Of a DNA stretch of 35,183 nt, positions 22,427-31,193 are shown one piece after another. A program made the translations under genes and the position numbers. The stretch's first letter is position 1. Each line of letters starts with the position of its first letter. The notes beneath the pieces were generated by a model. It was not told where the DNA came from. It made no database searches and was given only the letters and a program-made list of their open reading frames with translations. The stretch comes from Tahibacter caeni (lineage in GTDB: Bacteria > Pseudomonadota > Gammaproteobacteria > Xanthomonadales > Rhodanobacteraceae), in NCBI RefSeq assembly GCF_024609805.1, contig NZ_JANFVR010000014.1, forward strand, positions 1 through 35,183, given 5' to 3'.

Positions 22427-24841
22427 TCAGCGCCGGCTCTGCGCATACGCCGGAAATTCCTCCGGCGAGATGCGGATGGCCGCGCCGGTCGGGCAGGCGC
22501 GCACGCAGGCGGGACCGCCTTTTTCATCCTTGCACATGTCGCATTTGACGGCCTTCTTTTCCTTGGGCTCCTTGCTCTTCTTCTTCGCGTCGTAGGGCGC
22601 TTCGCCCGGGCCCGGCCCGAGGCCGAACAGCAGCCAGCTCAGCAGGCCCGGCTTCTTCGGCGGCTTGGTCGCCATGTGGATGACGCCGTAGGGGCAGTTG
22701 CGTTCGCAGTTGCCGCAGCCGATGCAGTTGTCGGCAATGTAGACCTCGCCGTTCGGCGCGCGGCGCAGCGCGTCGGGCGGGCAATCCTTCATGCAGTGCG
22801 GATGCTCGCAGTGCCGGCACGAGGTCGGCACGTGCACGCTCGCATAGGTCGGGCCGGCCTCGCGGTCCAGGCGCGAGGTGCCGCCGTGGGTCTCGGCGCA
22901 GGCCTTCTCGCAGTTGTCGCAGCGCACGCAGAGCGACTCGTCGATCAGCAGGATGTCGGTCGCTTCGCCGGCGCCCTGGGCGAGCAGGAACTGGATGATG
23001 TCGCCGCCGGCCGGCAGCGCCTGCATGGCCAGGTTCGACGCGGCGCGCTGGCGGTATTCGGCCTGCAGGCGCAGCTTGAGCACGGGCATGCGGTTGACGA
23101 GCTTCTTGAAGCTCTCGCCGTCCAGGCGCACGGTCTCGGTCGCGATCGCCGCGCGCGCCGTGGCCGAACGGCGCGACTCGCCGAGCAGCGCCATCTCGCC
23201 GACGTAGTTGCCGGCCGGCACGTAGGACAGCACGACTTCCTTGCCGGCGATGTTGCGCGAGATCGTCAGCGAGCCCACGCGCACGAGGTGCAGGCAGTCG
23301 CCGACCTCGCCTTCGTTGAACAGGATGTCGCCGGCGGCGAACTTCTGCAGGGTGGCGCCGGCGACCATGTCCTTGAGCTGCGCGGCCGTGGCTTCGGGCG
23401 CGAAGCGCGACTGGATCGCGCGCAGGATGAACACCTCGTCGATCTCGCGCTTGACCGCGGCGACCGAATTGATCAGCCGGTTCATCGAGCGCCGCGGCGT
23501 CTCGATCAGCACGCAGCCGTTGCCGGCCGTGACCGTGGCCGAGCGGCGCCGGCCCGAGATCAGGCCCATCTCGCCGAAGAACTCGCCGCGGCCGAGCGTG
23601 ATGAACTGCTTGCCGTCTTCGTCGAGCGCGATGCGCACTTCGCCCTCGACGATGGAATAGAAGCTGTTGGTGTAGTCGTTGCGGCGGAACACGATATCGC
23701 CGGGCTTGGGCGTGCGCAGGTCCGAGTCGAGCATGAACTCGCGCAGCTGCAGCGGCGTGATGTGCGACAGCACGCGCACGTTCTGCTGGATGCGCGCGAG
23801 CGTGTCGTCGACGGAGCGGAAGCCCGGCATCGCGCCGAGCTTGGCCTTCAGCAGCGGCTCGTCGGCCGGCTCCACGCGCTCGCCGCGGATGTACTCGACG
23901 ACTTCGTAGCCCTGGTTCATCGCCTGCTTGATCAGCGGATAACCGCCGAGCGCGCCGACGATGTAGAGGCCCTTGACGTTGGATTCGTACTGCGGGCTGA
24001 TGGCCGGCACGGCGGCCGGGTCCTTGCTCGGAAACGTCACGCCGCAGGCTTCGACGAAGCTGCGCGGCGCGGTCGCGCCGAGGCGGCCGATCACGCGGTC
24101 GATCAGCAACTGGGCCTTGCCGTTGGGGGTGGACAGGATCAGGCGGCCCTTCTTGCGGCCGACGCTGAGCGCGTCGACGCGTTCGGGCGCGGCGTTGTAG
24201 TAGCACTCGATCGCGCCGTCCTCGATGGCCTTGAGGATGGCCGCCTCGTTGCCTTTCTTGGCGCGGGCGAATTCGTCGCGGCGATTGACGATGACGACGT
24301 TGTTCTGTTTCGCGAGCGCGACCGCGTTCTCGATCGCCGCATCGCCGGCGCCGACGACGACGATGGTCTCGCCTTCGTATTCGTCCGGATCGTCGAGCTG
24401 GTACTGCACGAACGGCAGGTCTTCGCCGGGCACGCCGAGCTTGCGGATGTTGCCCTGCAGGCCGATGCCGAGCACGACGAATTGCGCCTCGATCGTCGCG
24501 CCGTTGGCGCACTTGAGCTCGAAGCTGCCGTCCTCGCGCTTCTTTATCGCGCTGACTTCGTGGCCGTGGCGCACGTTGATCTTGAGCCGCGCGGCGGCTT
24601 CGTCCCAGGCGCCGAGGATGCTCTCGCGCGAGCCGGCCTTGAACGGCACGGGCGAACGCAGCGGCAGTATCCCTGGCTCGTCCATGACGAACTTGCCCTT
24701 CTGGTAGCGGTAGATCGTGTTGGACAGGTGCGGCTCGGCTTCGAGCAGCACGTGCGACTCGCCGCGCTCGGCCGCGCGGGCGGCGGCCGACAGGCCGCCC
24801 GGACCGGAACCGACGATGGCTATCCGGAAACGCTCGCTCAT
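22427..24841 (-). CDS. FAD/NAD(P) oxidoreductase fused to two cyclic-nucleotide-binding domains and a polyferredoxin
   Basis: The ATG at 24841 follows GAGGAAGGA, giving 804 residues; the frame stays open 120 bp upstream without motifs. The N-terminus is a thioredoxin-reductase-like two-dinucleotide-domain flavoprotein (G-S-G-P-G-G at 11-16; second Rossmann motif V-V-G-A-G-D-A-A near 165) without the CXXC disulfide. Two cNMP-binding domains follow (about 350-460 and 470-590), each with a phosphate cassette: F-G-E-M-G-L-I-S-G-R-R-R-S-A-T and V-G-E-M-A-L-L-G-E-S-R-R-S-A-T. The C-terminus has four Cys groups typical of a 4x[4Fe-4S] electron-transfer subunit: CVRCDNCEKAC, CRHCEHPHCMKDC, CIGCGNCERNC and CDMC...CVRAC. 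Electrons could pass from NAD(P)H through FAD and FeS clusters to the cytochrome b, with cNMP control. It heads the operon. Confidence 0.92.
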   Translation of the reverse strand: MSERFRIAIVGSGPGGLSAAARAAERGESHVLLEAEPHLSNTIYRYQKGKFVMDEPGILPLRSPVPFKAGSRESILGAWDEAAARLKINVRHGHEVSAIKKREDGSFELKCANGATIEAQFVVLGIGLQGNIRKLGVPGEDLPFVQYQLDDPDEYEGETIVVVGAGDAAIENAVALAKQNNVVIVNRRDEFARAKKGNEAAILKAIEDGAIECYYNAAPERVDALSVGRKKGRLILSTPNGKAQLLIDRVIGRLGATAPRSFVEACGVTFPSKDPAAVPAISPQYESNVKGLYIVGALGGYPLIKQAMNQGYEVVEYIRGERVEPADEPLLKAKLGAMPGFRSVDDTLARIQQNVRVLSHITPLQLREFMLDSDLRTPKPGDIVFRRNDYTNSFYSIVEGEVRIALDEDGKQFITLGRGEFFGEMGLISGRRRSATVTAGNGCVLIETPRRSMNRLINSVAAVKREIDEVFILRAIQSRFAPEATAAQLKDMVAGATLQKFAAGDILFNEGEVGDCLHLVRVGSLTISRNIAGKEVVLSYVPAGNYVGEMALLGESRRSATARAAIATETVRLDGESFKKLVNRMPVLKLRLQAEYRQRAASNLAMQALPAGGDIIQFLLAQGAGEATDILLIDESLCVRCDNCEKACAETHGGTSRLDREAGPTYASVHVPTSCRHCEHPHCMKDCPPDALRRAPNGEVYIADNCIGCGNCERNCPYGVIHMATKPPKKPGLLSWLLFGLGPGPGEAPYDAKKKSKEPKEKKAVKCDMCKDEKGGPACVRACPTGAAIRISPEEFPAYAQSRR

Positions 24842-25198
24842 TCCTTCCTCGCTGGGCCGGCCTCGCGGCCGCCGGGCTGTCGTTGCGGGAGCGCGCCGCC
24901 GCGGACGGCGGCCGGAGGCGGTGCCGTCGGCTCCGCTTCCTGCGCAGCGACTGTAACGCATCGCCGGGCCGATTCATGACAGGAAAGCGCGCCGGCCGGC
25001 ATACTCGGCCGCGGCGCGAATGGAGACCGGTATCTTCCGAACGATCGACGTTTCTGCTTTCGCCGTCGGAGCCCCCTTGAGTCAAGGGGGCGGCCGAAGG
25101 CCCGCGACGCGGGCCGTCGGCGGGGTTGTGGGGGTGAGCGGCACGTCGAAAGAGGCGTGCTGCGGACGCGGGTTCGGTCCTTACTGAGAGACGCGGGG
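24842..25198. promoter_or_regulatory. divergent intergenic region between redox operon and acetyl-CoA hydrolase gene
   Basis: About 355 bp separate two divergent starts, so promoters for both must lie here; none is clear by eye. The region contains a palindrome at 25071-25091 (arms GCCCCCTTGA and complement around one G) and a second stem GGCCCGC/GCGGGCC at 25099-25115. No gene is supported. Confidence 0.5.
25071..25115. repeat. GC-rich double palindrome
   Basis: The first palindrome has 10-base arms with a single central G, the same architecture as the three repeats around the decahaem gene, and shares their CCCCTT/AAGGGG core. The second stem has 7-bp arms and a GAC loop. Together they form two adjacent hairpins upstream of the hydrolase gene. 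Confidence 0.7.
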
Positions 25199-27349
25199 AT
25201 GCGGCATGTGGAACGGCTGACGGCGGTGGCGGAAACGGTGGCGCGCATCCTGGCCCATGGCGGCGGCCAGCTGCGCCTGGCCGCACCGCTGGGGCTGGGC
25301 AAGCCCAACGTGCTGCTCAATGCGCTGTACGAGGCCGTCGTCGCCGACGAGCGCCAGTCGCTGCACGTCTTCACCGCCCTGTCGCTGCTGCGGCCCAAGG
25401 CGGGGTCGGAGCTCGAACGGCGCTTCCTGCAGCCGTTCGTCGAGCGTCATTTCGGCGCCGACTATCCGGACCTCGCCTACGCGGTCGCGCTGCGCGACGG
25501 CACCTTGCCGGCGCGCGTGCGAGTCAGCGAGTTCTACCTGCAGTCCGGCGCGTTGCTGCGCAACGACCGCGCCCAGCGCGAGTATGCGAGCCTCAACTAC
25601 ACCCACGTCGCGCGCGATCTCGCCGGCGCCGGCATCAACGTCGTCGTGCAGCTCGTCGCGCGCCGCGTCGACGGCGGCCGCGAGCGCCTGAGCCTGGCCA
25701 GCAATCCCGACGTGACCCAGGATCTGCTCGACGAGATGGCCTCGGCCGGCAAGCCGCGGCCGCTCGTCGTCGGCGTGGTGCATCCGCGCCTGCCGTTCGT
25801 CGCGAACGAGGCCGAGGTCAACGCGGATTTCTTCGACCTGCTGCTCGACGACCCGGCCTGCGACCACGTGCTGTTCGCGCTGCCGCGCGAGCCGGTCAGC
25901 GCGGCCGAGTTCGCGCTCGGCCTGCACGCGAGCAGCCTGGTGCGCGACGGCGGCACCTTGCAGATCGGCATCGGCGCGCTGTCGGACGCCGTCGTGCACG
26001 CGCTGCTGCTGCGCCAGCGCAACAACGAGGCCTATCGCGGCGCGCTCGAGGCGGTCGGCGGCGCGGGGCCGCTCGCGGCGGCGGTCGGCGGGCTCGGGCC
26101 GTTCGTGCACGGCCTCTACGGCGCGAGCGAGATGGTCATGGACGGCTTCATGCACCTGGCCAAGGGCGGCGTGCTCAAGCGCCGCGTGTACGACGACTTC
26201 GCGATCGAACAGGCCCTGGCCGAAGGCCTGATCGGCGACACCCTGCGCACCGGCGACGTCGAGCGGCTGTATGCGGCCGGTGCCTTGCCGGCGCTGATCC
26301 ATCTGCCGGAGCTCGCGCGGCTCGTGCGCTGCGGCCTGCTGCCCGAGGGCAGCCGCATCGAGGCCGAGCAGGTGCTGCTGCCCGACGGCACGGCCGTGCC
26401 CTGCGACCAGCGCGAGATGAGCGCGCGCGCCGCACTGGGTCGCGCCATGACCGGCCGCCGCCTGCGCGACGGGCGCTACCTGCGCGGCGCGTTCTTCCTC
26501 GGCTCGGCCGAGTTCTACCGCTGGCTGGCCAGCCTGGACGGCGACGACTTCGACGGGCTGTCGATGACGCGCGTGTCGGACATCAACCAGCTCTACGGCG
26601 GCCGCGAGACCCTCGACGCGCTGCAGCGCCGCGACGGCCGCTTCTTCAATACCTGCATGATGGCCACCGCGCTCGGCGCGGCCGTGTCCGACGCGCTGGA
26701 GGACGGCCGCGTCGTCAGCGGCGTCGGCGGCCAGTACAACTTCGTCGCGATGGCGCACGCGCTGCGCGACGGCCGTTCCGTGCTGATGCTGCGCGCGAGC
26801 CGCGGCAGCGGCGCGGCCGCGCGCCCGAGCATCCTCTGGAACTACGGCCATACGACGATTCCGCGTCATCTGCGCGACGTCTACGTCACCGAGTACGGCG
26901 TGGCCGACCTGCGCGGCAAATCCGACGAGGACTGCGTCAAGGCCATGCTCGCGATCAGCGATGCGCGCTTCGTCGACGGCCTGGCCGCGCAGGCCAAGGC
27001 GGCCGGCAAGCTCGCGCCGGAATTCCGGGTGCCGGACGAGTGGCGGCGCAACACGTCCGAGCGGCTGGCCGCGGCGCTCGCGCCGTTCGCGCGGCGTGGC
27101 CTGTTTGATGCATTCCCTTTCGGCACGGATTTCACGCCGGTCGAGCTGCAATTGGCCGGCGCGCTGCGCTGGCTCAAGCAGCGCGGCGCGGGTTGGGGCG
27201 GGCGCCTGGATCTGTTGCGGCGGGCGCTGTTCGGGGGTGCGGCGAGGGCGGAAGAGGCCGAGGCGCTCGCGCGGATGGACCTGGCCGCACCGCGGACGGC
27301 CGGGCAGCGCGTGCTGCGCCGGCTGGTTCTGGCCGGGCTGCGCCGGTGA
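25199..27349 (+). CDS. acetyl-CoA hydrolase/transferase family protein
   Basis: The chosen ATG at 25199 (MRHVERLTAVAETVARIL) gives 716 residues; a purine-rich GAGAGACGCGGGG precedes it. The N-terminal part contains the family's L-G-L-G-K-P-N-V-L-L-N-A-L. The C-terminal acetyl-CoA hydrolase/transferase domain has G-V-G-G-Q-Y-N-F-V (about 506-514), the I-L-W-N-Y-G-H-T-T-I-P-R segment and V-T-E-Y-G-V-A-D-L-R-G. Related enzymes move CoA between acids such as acetate and succinate or hydrolyse acetyl-CoA. The protein is longer than the 430-550 residues of classical members, with about 130 extra residues at the C-terminus. Substrate cannot be told from sequence. It is followed 81 bp later by the PilZ-like gene. 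Confidence 0.88.
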   Translation: MRHVERLTAVAETVARILAHGGGQLRLAAPLGLGKPNVLLNALYEAVVADERQSLHVFTALSLLRPKAGSELERRFLQPFVERHFGADYPDLAYAVALRDGTLPARVRVSEFYLQSGALLRNDRAQREYASLNYTHVARDLAGAGINVVVQLVARRVDGGRERLSLASNPDVTQDLLDEMASAGKPRPLVVGVVHPRLPFVANEAEVNADFFDLLLDDPACDHVLFALPREPVSAAEFALGLHASSLVRDGGTLQIGIGALSDAVVHALLLRQRNNEAYRGALEAVGGAGPLAAAVGGLGPFVHGLYGASEMVMDGFMHLAKGGVLKRRVYDDFAIEQALAEGLIGDTLRTGDVERLYAAGALPALIHLPELARLVRCGLLPEGSRIEAEQVLLPDGTAVPCDQREMSARAALGRAMTGRRLRDGRYLRGAFFLGSAEFYRWLASLDGDDFDGLSMTRVSDINQLYGGRETLDALQRRDGRFFNTCMMATALGAAVSDALEDGRVVSGVGGQYNFVAMAHALRDGRSVLMLRASRGSGAAARPSILWNYGHTTIPRHLRDVYVTEYGVADLRGKSDEDCVKAMLAISDARFVDGLAAQAKAAGKLAPEFRVPDEWRRNTSERLAAALAPFARRGLFDAFPFGTDFTPVELQLAGALRWLKQRGAGWGGRLDLLRRALFGGAARAEEAEALARMDLAAPRTAGQRVLRRLVLAGLRR

Positions 27350-27430
27350 CCCCGCGATCCGGTGATGAGCAATCTCAGGGCGACGATCTAGACTGATGAC
27401 CACGCACGGGAAATCACAGGGACACGCGCG

Positions 27431-29179
27431 ATGAACGACTGGCTGGCCCGTCTCTCCGACGATTGGCCGGAGCGCCATCCGCCGCTGCGCGGCGATTTCG
27501 CCACCGACGCCAAAGGCGTGCGCCAATGGCTGAGCCAGCTGCCACTGGCCAATCCGGCCGCGACCTCGCGCCAGCTGCTCGATGCGCTGATGGTCATGAA
27601 CCGCACGCGCCTGGAGGCGCAGCAGCGCCTCGAAGCGCTGGAGCTGCTGCGCGGCCCGGTGCTGCAGGTCATCGGCACGATCGACCGGCTGGTACTGCTC
27701 GAGACCTTTCCGCTGCCGCCGGCCAAGCTGCAGCAGGCGCGCGCGGCGCAGGACTTCGAGCGCGAGATGGGCCTGGGCTACGTGCAGGCCTTGCACGACT
27801 TCTGCGCACCGGCCGGCAAGGTGCCGTTCCTCAAGGGAAAACCCGTCGCGCTCGTGACCGTGCGCGCGCTGCAGCACTACGGCAATCTGCTGGCCAAGGC
27901 CTATACGCTGTATCACACGCCGCCGCAGGGCGTCTGGCTGCGCCTGCACGACATCTATGCCGCCGCCGTCGCGCTGCGCCTGGACGACAAGGCCGTGGCC
28001 GACCCGAGCCTCGGCGGCGCCGAGCTCACGGCGCGGCATGCGTATGCGCATGCCCTGCTGCTCGCGCTGAGCAATCCGTACCGCTACACCCAGCGCGAGA
28101 TGACCGACGTGTTCGCGCTGACGCGCGCGCTCGCGCCGTACTGCCAGATCAGTCCCGGGCGCAGTGCCGGGGGCGGTTTCGCCGTGCTGACCGACCGCGA
28201 CCAGGGCGTGGGCTACGTGCCCGAGGAGCGCCGGCTCGCCGAAGCCGGCCTGCTGTCGTTCGATCCGCATCCGGTGCAGCAGATGGTCGAAGGCCACGTG
28301 CGCCTGCTGCCGCCGGGCGCCGACCTGCTGAGCTTCCGGCTCAAGGGCGGCCCCTCGGTGCAGGCGCGCCGCGTCGTCGTCGAGCGGCTCATGCGCAGCT
28401 GGGCCGGCAGCGCCGAGCGCGGCCATGCACGGCTGCCGGCCGGGCATCAGCTCGATACGGTCGTCGGGCTGCACGGCCTGCATTACGTGCTCGCCGGCAA
28501 TCAGGATTTCGACGCGTTCCTGCGCCGCGTGCGCGGCCAGGCCGTCAGCCAGTCCGATCGCGACTTGGCGACGTCGTGGCTCAGCCAGAGCAGCGAGCTC
28601 AAGCCCGTCGTGCAGCGCGCCCAGGTGCTCGACCAGAGCCTCGGCGGCTACCGGCTGGTCTGGGACAAGGCCGACCTGGCCCGGGCCAAGGTCGGCGAGC
28701 TGGTCGGCCTGACGCCGGCCGCGGCCGACGCCGAACACGACGAGGAACGCGACTGGATGGTCGGCGTGATCCGCTGGATCCGCATCGACGACGCCGACTC
28801 GGTCGACGCAGGCATCGAGCTGCTCGCGCGCCGCGCGCAGCCGGTCGGCATCGCGAGTTTCGAGCCCACCGGCCCGGTCCGCGCGGCCATGCGCGGCGTG
28901 CTGCTGCTCGACCAGGACAACGGCCATGCGATGACCGTGCTCGCGCCGCATCCGTTCGACCGCCATGCGAGCGAGCTGGAGCTGACCCGTCCGGCCGATC
29001 CGCTGGACTGGGAAGCGCGCGCGAGCGTCGCGCGCCTCGGCGACGTGACCGTCGTCGACGCGAGCAACGCCTACCAGCGCGTGCTGATCGGCCGCGCGCC
29101 GACCGCGCAGGAGCTGGCCGATTCGGCCGCCGTCGAGGAGGCCGAGGAAGCCGAACGCGCCGACGGGACGACCGGGTAG
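27431..29179 (+). CDS. PilZ-like, possible cyclic-di-GMP-binding protein
   Basis: This 582-residue soluble protein has no signal peptide and is mostly helical in its first 300 residues (M-N-R-T-R-L-E-A-Q-Q-R-L-E-A-L-E-L-L-R-G-P-V). The C-terminal part (about 430-560) contains D-W-M-V-G-V-I-R-W-I-R-I followed by a small beta-rich region, resembling a degenerate PilZ fold. The organisation resembles large gammaproteobacterial proteins annotated as cyclic-di-GMP-binding. A clear RxxxR plus D/NxSxxG pair was not found, so ligand binding is uncertain. The gene stands alone between the hydrolase and ispG, with the ATG preceded by ACAGGGAC. Confidence 0.6.
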   Translation: MNDWLARLSDDWPERHPPLRGDFATDAKGVRQWLSQLPLANPAATSRQLLDALMVMNRTRLEAQQRLEALELLRGPVLQVIGTIDRLVLLETFPLPPAKLQQARAAQDFEREMGLGYVQALHDFCAPAGKVPFLKGKPVALVTVRALQHYGNLLAKAYTLYHTPPQGVWLRLHDIYAAAVALRLDDKAVADPSLGGAELTARHAYAHALLLALSNPYRYTQREMTDVFALTRALAPYCQISPGRSAGGGFAVLTDRDQGVGYVPEERRLAEAGLLSFDPHPVQQMVEGHVRLLPPGADLLSFRLKGGPSVQARRVVVERLMRSWAGSAERGHARLPAGHQLDTVVGLHGLHYVLAGNQDFDAFLRRVRGQAVSQSDRDLATSWLSQSSELKPVVQRAQVLDQSLGGYRLVWDKADLARAKVGELVGLTPAAADAEHDEERDWMVGVIRWIRIDDADSVDAGIELLARRAQPVGIASFEPTGPVRAAMRGVLLLDQDNGHAMTVLAPHPFDRHASELELTRPADPLDWEARASVARLGDVTVVDASNAYQRVLIGRAPTAQELADSAAVEEAEEAERADGTTG

Positions 29180-29302
29180 GGCCGTTGCCTGCCGCGCGCG
29201 TTCGCGGGAAGAGACGCGTCGGGGCACGGCGGAATCCCGGCCCGAGCGGCAGGACGACCGTCTCCGCTAGAATCCGGCTTTGCATTTCCCTCCTGTCTGC
29301 GC

Positions 29303-30580
29303 ATGAGCTCCGAATCCGAAACTTCCGCGGCTGCGGCCGAACCGGCCCGCGTGGCGGCCGCCCTGCCGCGCCGTGCCAGCGTCGGCGTCGACGTGGCCGG
29401 CGTGCTGGTCGGCGGGTCTGCGCCGATCGTCGTGCAGTCGATGACCAATACCGATACCGCCGACGTCGCGGCGACGACGAAACAGGTCGCCGAGCTCTGG
29501 CGCGCGGGCTCCGAGCTCGTGCGGCTGACCGTCAATACGGCCGAGGCCGCCGCGGCCGTGCCGCGGATCCGCGAGCGGCTGGACATGATGGGCGTCGGCG
29601 TGCCGCTGATCGGCGACTTCCACTACAACGGCCATACCCTGCTGACCCAGGAGCCGGCCGCGGCGCAGGCGCTGGCCAAGTACCGCATCAATCCGGGCAA
29701 CGTCGGCTTCGGCAAGAAGAAGGACCTGCAGTTCTCCACGATCGTCGAGCTCGCGATACGCCACGGCAAGCCCGTGCGCATCGGCGCGAACTGGGGTTCG
29801 CTGGATCAGGAACTGCTCGCGCGCATGATGGACGAGAACCACGAGCGCGCGCGGCCCTGGGACGCGGCGCGCGTCATGCGCGAGGCGCTGATCCGCTCGG
29901 CGCTGGACTCGGCGGCGCGCGCCGAGGAGATCGGTCTCGCGCGCGAGCGCATCGTGCTGTCGTGCAAGGTCTCGGGCGTGCAGGAACTCATCGCGGTCTA
30001 CCGCGACCTCGCCGCGCGCAGCGACTACGCGCTGCACCTGGGCCTGACCGAGGCCGGCATCGGTTCCAAGGGCATAGTCGCGTCCAGCGCCGCGCTGGCG
30101 GTGCTGCTGCAGGAAGGCATCGGCGACACGATCCGCATCTCGCTGACCCCCGAGCCACAGGAGCCGCGCACGCGCGAGGTCATCGTCGCGCAGGAGTTGC
30201 TGCAGACCATGGGCCTGCGCGCGTTCACGCCGCTCGTCACGGCCTGCCCGGGCTGCGGCCGCACGACCTCGACGTTCTTCCAGGAGCTGGCCAAGACCGT
30301 GCAGGACCACGTCCGCGCGCGCATGCCCGAATGGCGCATCCAGTACGACGGCGTGGAGAACCTGACCCTCGCGGTCATGGGCTGCGTCGTCAACGGGCCG
30401 GGCGAATCCAAGCACGCGAACATCGGCATCTCGCTGCCGGGCAGCGGCGAGGCGCCGGCGGCGCCGGTGTTCATAGACGGAGCCAAAGTACAGACCCTGC
30501 GCGGTGACACGATCGCGCAGGATTTCGTCGCAATCGTCGAAGGCTACGTCGCCGAGCGCTACCGGGCCAAGGCGGGCTGA
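29303..30580 (+). CDS. ispG: 4-hydroxy-3-methylbut-2-enyl diphosphate synthase
   Basis: This 425-residue protein matches the bacterial IspG (GcpE) family along its length. The N-terminal TIM-barrel part has [14 protein letters not shown] and L-V-R-L-T-V-N-T. The C-terminal part provides the [4Fe-4S] ligands in C-P-G-C-G-R-T (Cys315 and Cys318) and [10 protein letters not shown] (about Cys361). It converts the cyclic diphosphate MEcPP to HMBPP in the penultimate step of the MEP isoprenoid pathway, in the cytoplasm, taking electrons from a flavodoxin or ferredoxin. The ATG at 29303 starts about 25 residues before the conserved region. A TAGAAT hexamer about 35 bases upstream could be a -10 box. 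Identification is firm. Confidence 0.97.
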   Translation: MSSESETSAAAAEPARVAAALPRRASVGVDVAGVLVGGSAPIVVQSMTNTDTADVAATTKQVAELWRAGSELVRLTVNTAEAAAAVPRIRERLDMMGVGVPLIGDFHYNGHTLLTQEPAAAQALAKYRINPGNVGFGKKKDLQFSTIVELAIRHGKPVRIGANWGSLDQELLARMMDENHERARPWDAARVMREALIRSALDSAARAEEIGLARERIVLSCKVSGVQELIAVYRDLAARSDYALHLGLTEAGIGSKGIVASSAALAVLLQEGIGDTIRISLTPEPQEPRTREVIVAQELLQTMGLRAFTPLVTACPGCGRTTSTFFQELAKTVQDHVRARMPEWRIQYDGVENLTLAVMGCVVNGPGESKHANIGISLPGSGEAPAAPVFIDGAKVQTLRGDTIAQDFVAIVEGYVAERYRAKAG

Positions 30581-30614
30581 GCCCTCCGGCTCCGGTCCCG
30601 CGCCGGAAAAAGTC

Positions 30615-30641
30615 GCGCCGGCCTGTCGATCCGGCCGGCGC
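30615..30641 (+). terminator. possible weak terminator hairpin after ispG
   Basis: A perfect 9-bp stem (GCGCCGGCC and complement) with a nine-base loop begins 34 bp after the ispG stop. No run of T follows, so it may be a transcript-end structure rather than an intrinsic terminator. Confidence 0.4.
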
Positions 30642-30755
30642 TGCTTCGACGCACCGGTCAGAGCAGGGCGTCCGCGGACGCCGGCTCGTCTCTCCGGCAC
30701 GGCGCGCCGCCGGCGCGTCGCCGGTCCGTCGTCAGCACCGACCAGGAGCCTTCGC

Positions 30756-31193
30756 ATGAAACTCAACGCTTACCTGACCTTCAACGGCAACTGCGCTCAG
30801 GCTTTCGCCTATTACGCCGAGCACCTCGGCGGCCACGTCGTCGCGTCGATGACCTTCGGCGATGCGCCCGAGGGCGGCGGCGGCGGTCCCGAGGCCGCCG
30901 ACAAGATCATGCACGCCTGCCTGATGATCGGCGAGCAGGCGCTGATGGGCTCCGACGCGGTGACGCCGTACTGCCCGTACGAGCCGCTCAAGGGCGTCTC
31001 GATCGCGCTGCATCCGGATTCGGCGGAGGAAGCCGAGCGCCTGTTCGCCGCGCTGTCGGCGAACGGCAAGGTCGAGATGCCGCTGCAGCAGACCTTCTGG
31101 GCCACGCGCTTCGGCAGCTGCACCGACCAGTTCGGCGTGCCGTGGATGGTCAACTACATGGAAGCCGAGAAGACGGACTGTCCGAAGCCGTAA
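30756..31193 (+). CDS. VOC-superfamily (PhnB/glyoxalase-like) protein
   Basis: This 145-residue protein begins MKLNAYLTFNGNCAQAFAYY, the hallmark of PhnB-like members of the vicinal-oxygen-chelate superfamily. The second half has V-S-I-A-L-H-P-D-S-A-E-E-A-E-R-L-F and ends F-G-S-C-T-D-Q-F-G-V-P-W-M-V-N-Y, again typical. AGGAG about 8 bases before the ATG fixes the start. Members bind a metal or act as antibiotic- or metabolite-binding folds; many have no known reaction, and none is assigned here. It is probably a single gene, followed by a long hairpin. Confidence 0.9.
   Translation: MKLNAYLTFNGNCAQAFAYYAEHLGGHVVASMTFGDAPEGGGGGPEAADKIMHACLMIGEQALMGSDAVTPYCPYEPLKGVSIALHPDSAEEAERLFAALSANGKVEMPLQQTFWATRFGSCTDQFGVPWMVNYMEAEKTDCPKP

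Noticed and set aside
24842-24961. Forty-residue N-terminal extension of the flavoprotein
   Set aside because: The ATG at 24841 has a strong ribosome site and starts right before the first FAD motif.
19907-24979. Very long plus-strand open frame opposite the redox operon
   Set aside because: It is antisense to four genes with clear motifs, reads as Arg/Ala/Val/His-rich low-complexity sequence, and reflects high GC removing stop codons.
25181-29227. Long minus-strand open frame opposite the hydrolase and PilZ-like genes
   Set aside because: It spans two well-supported plus-strand genes and shows no domain signature.
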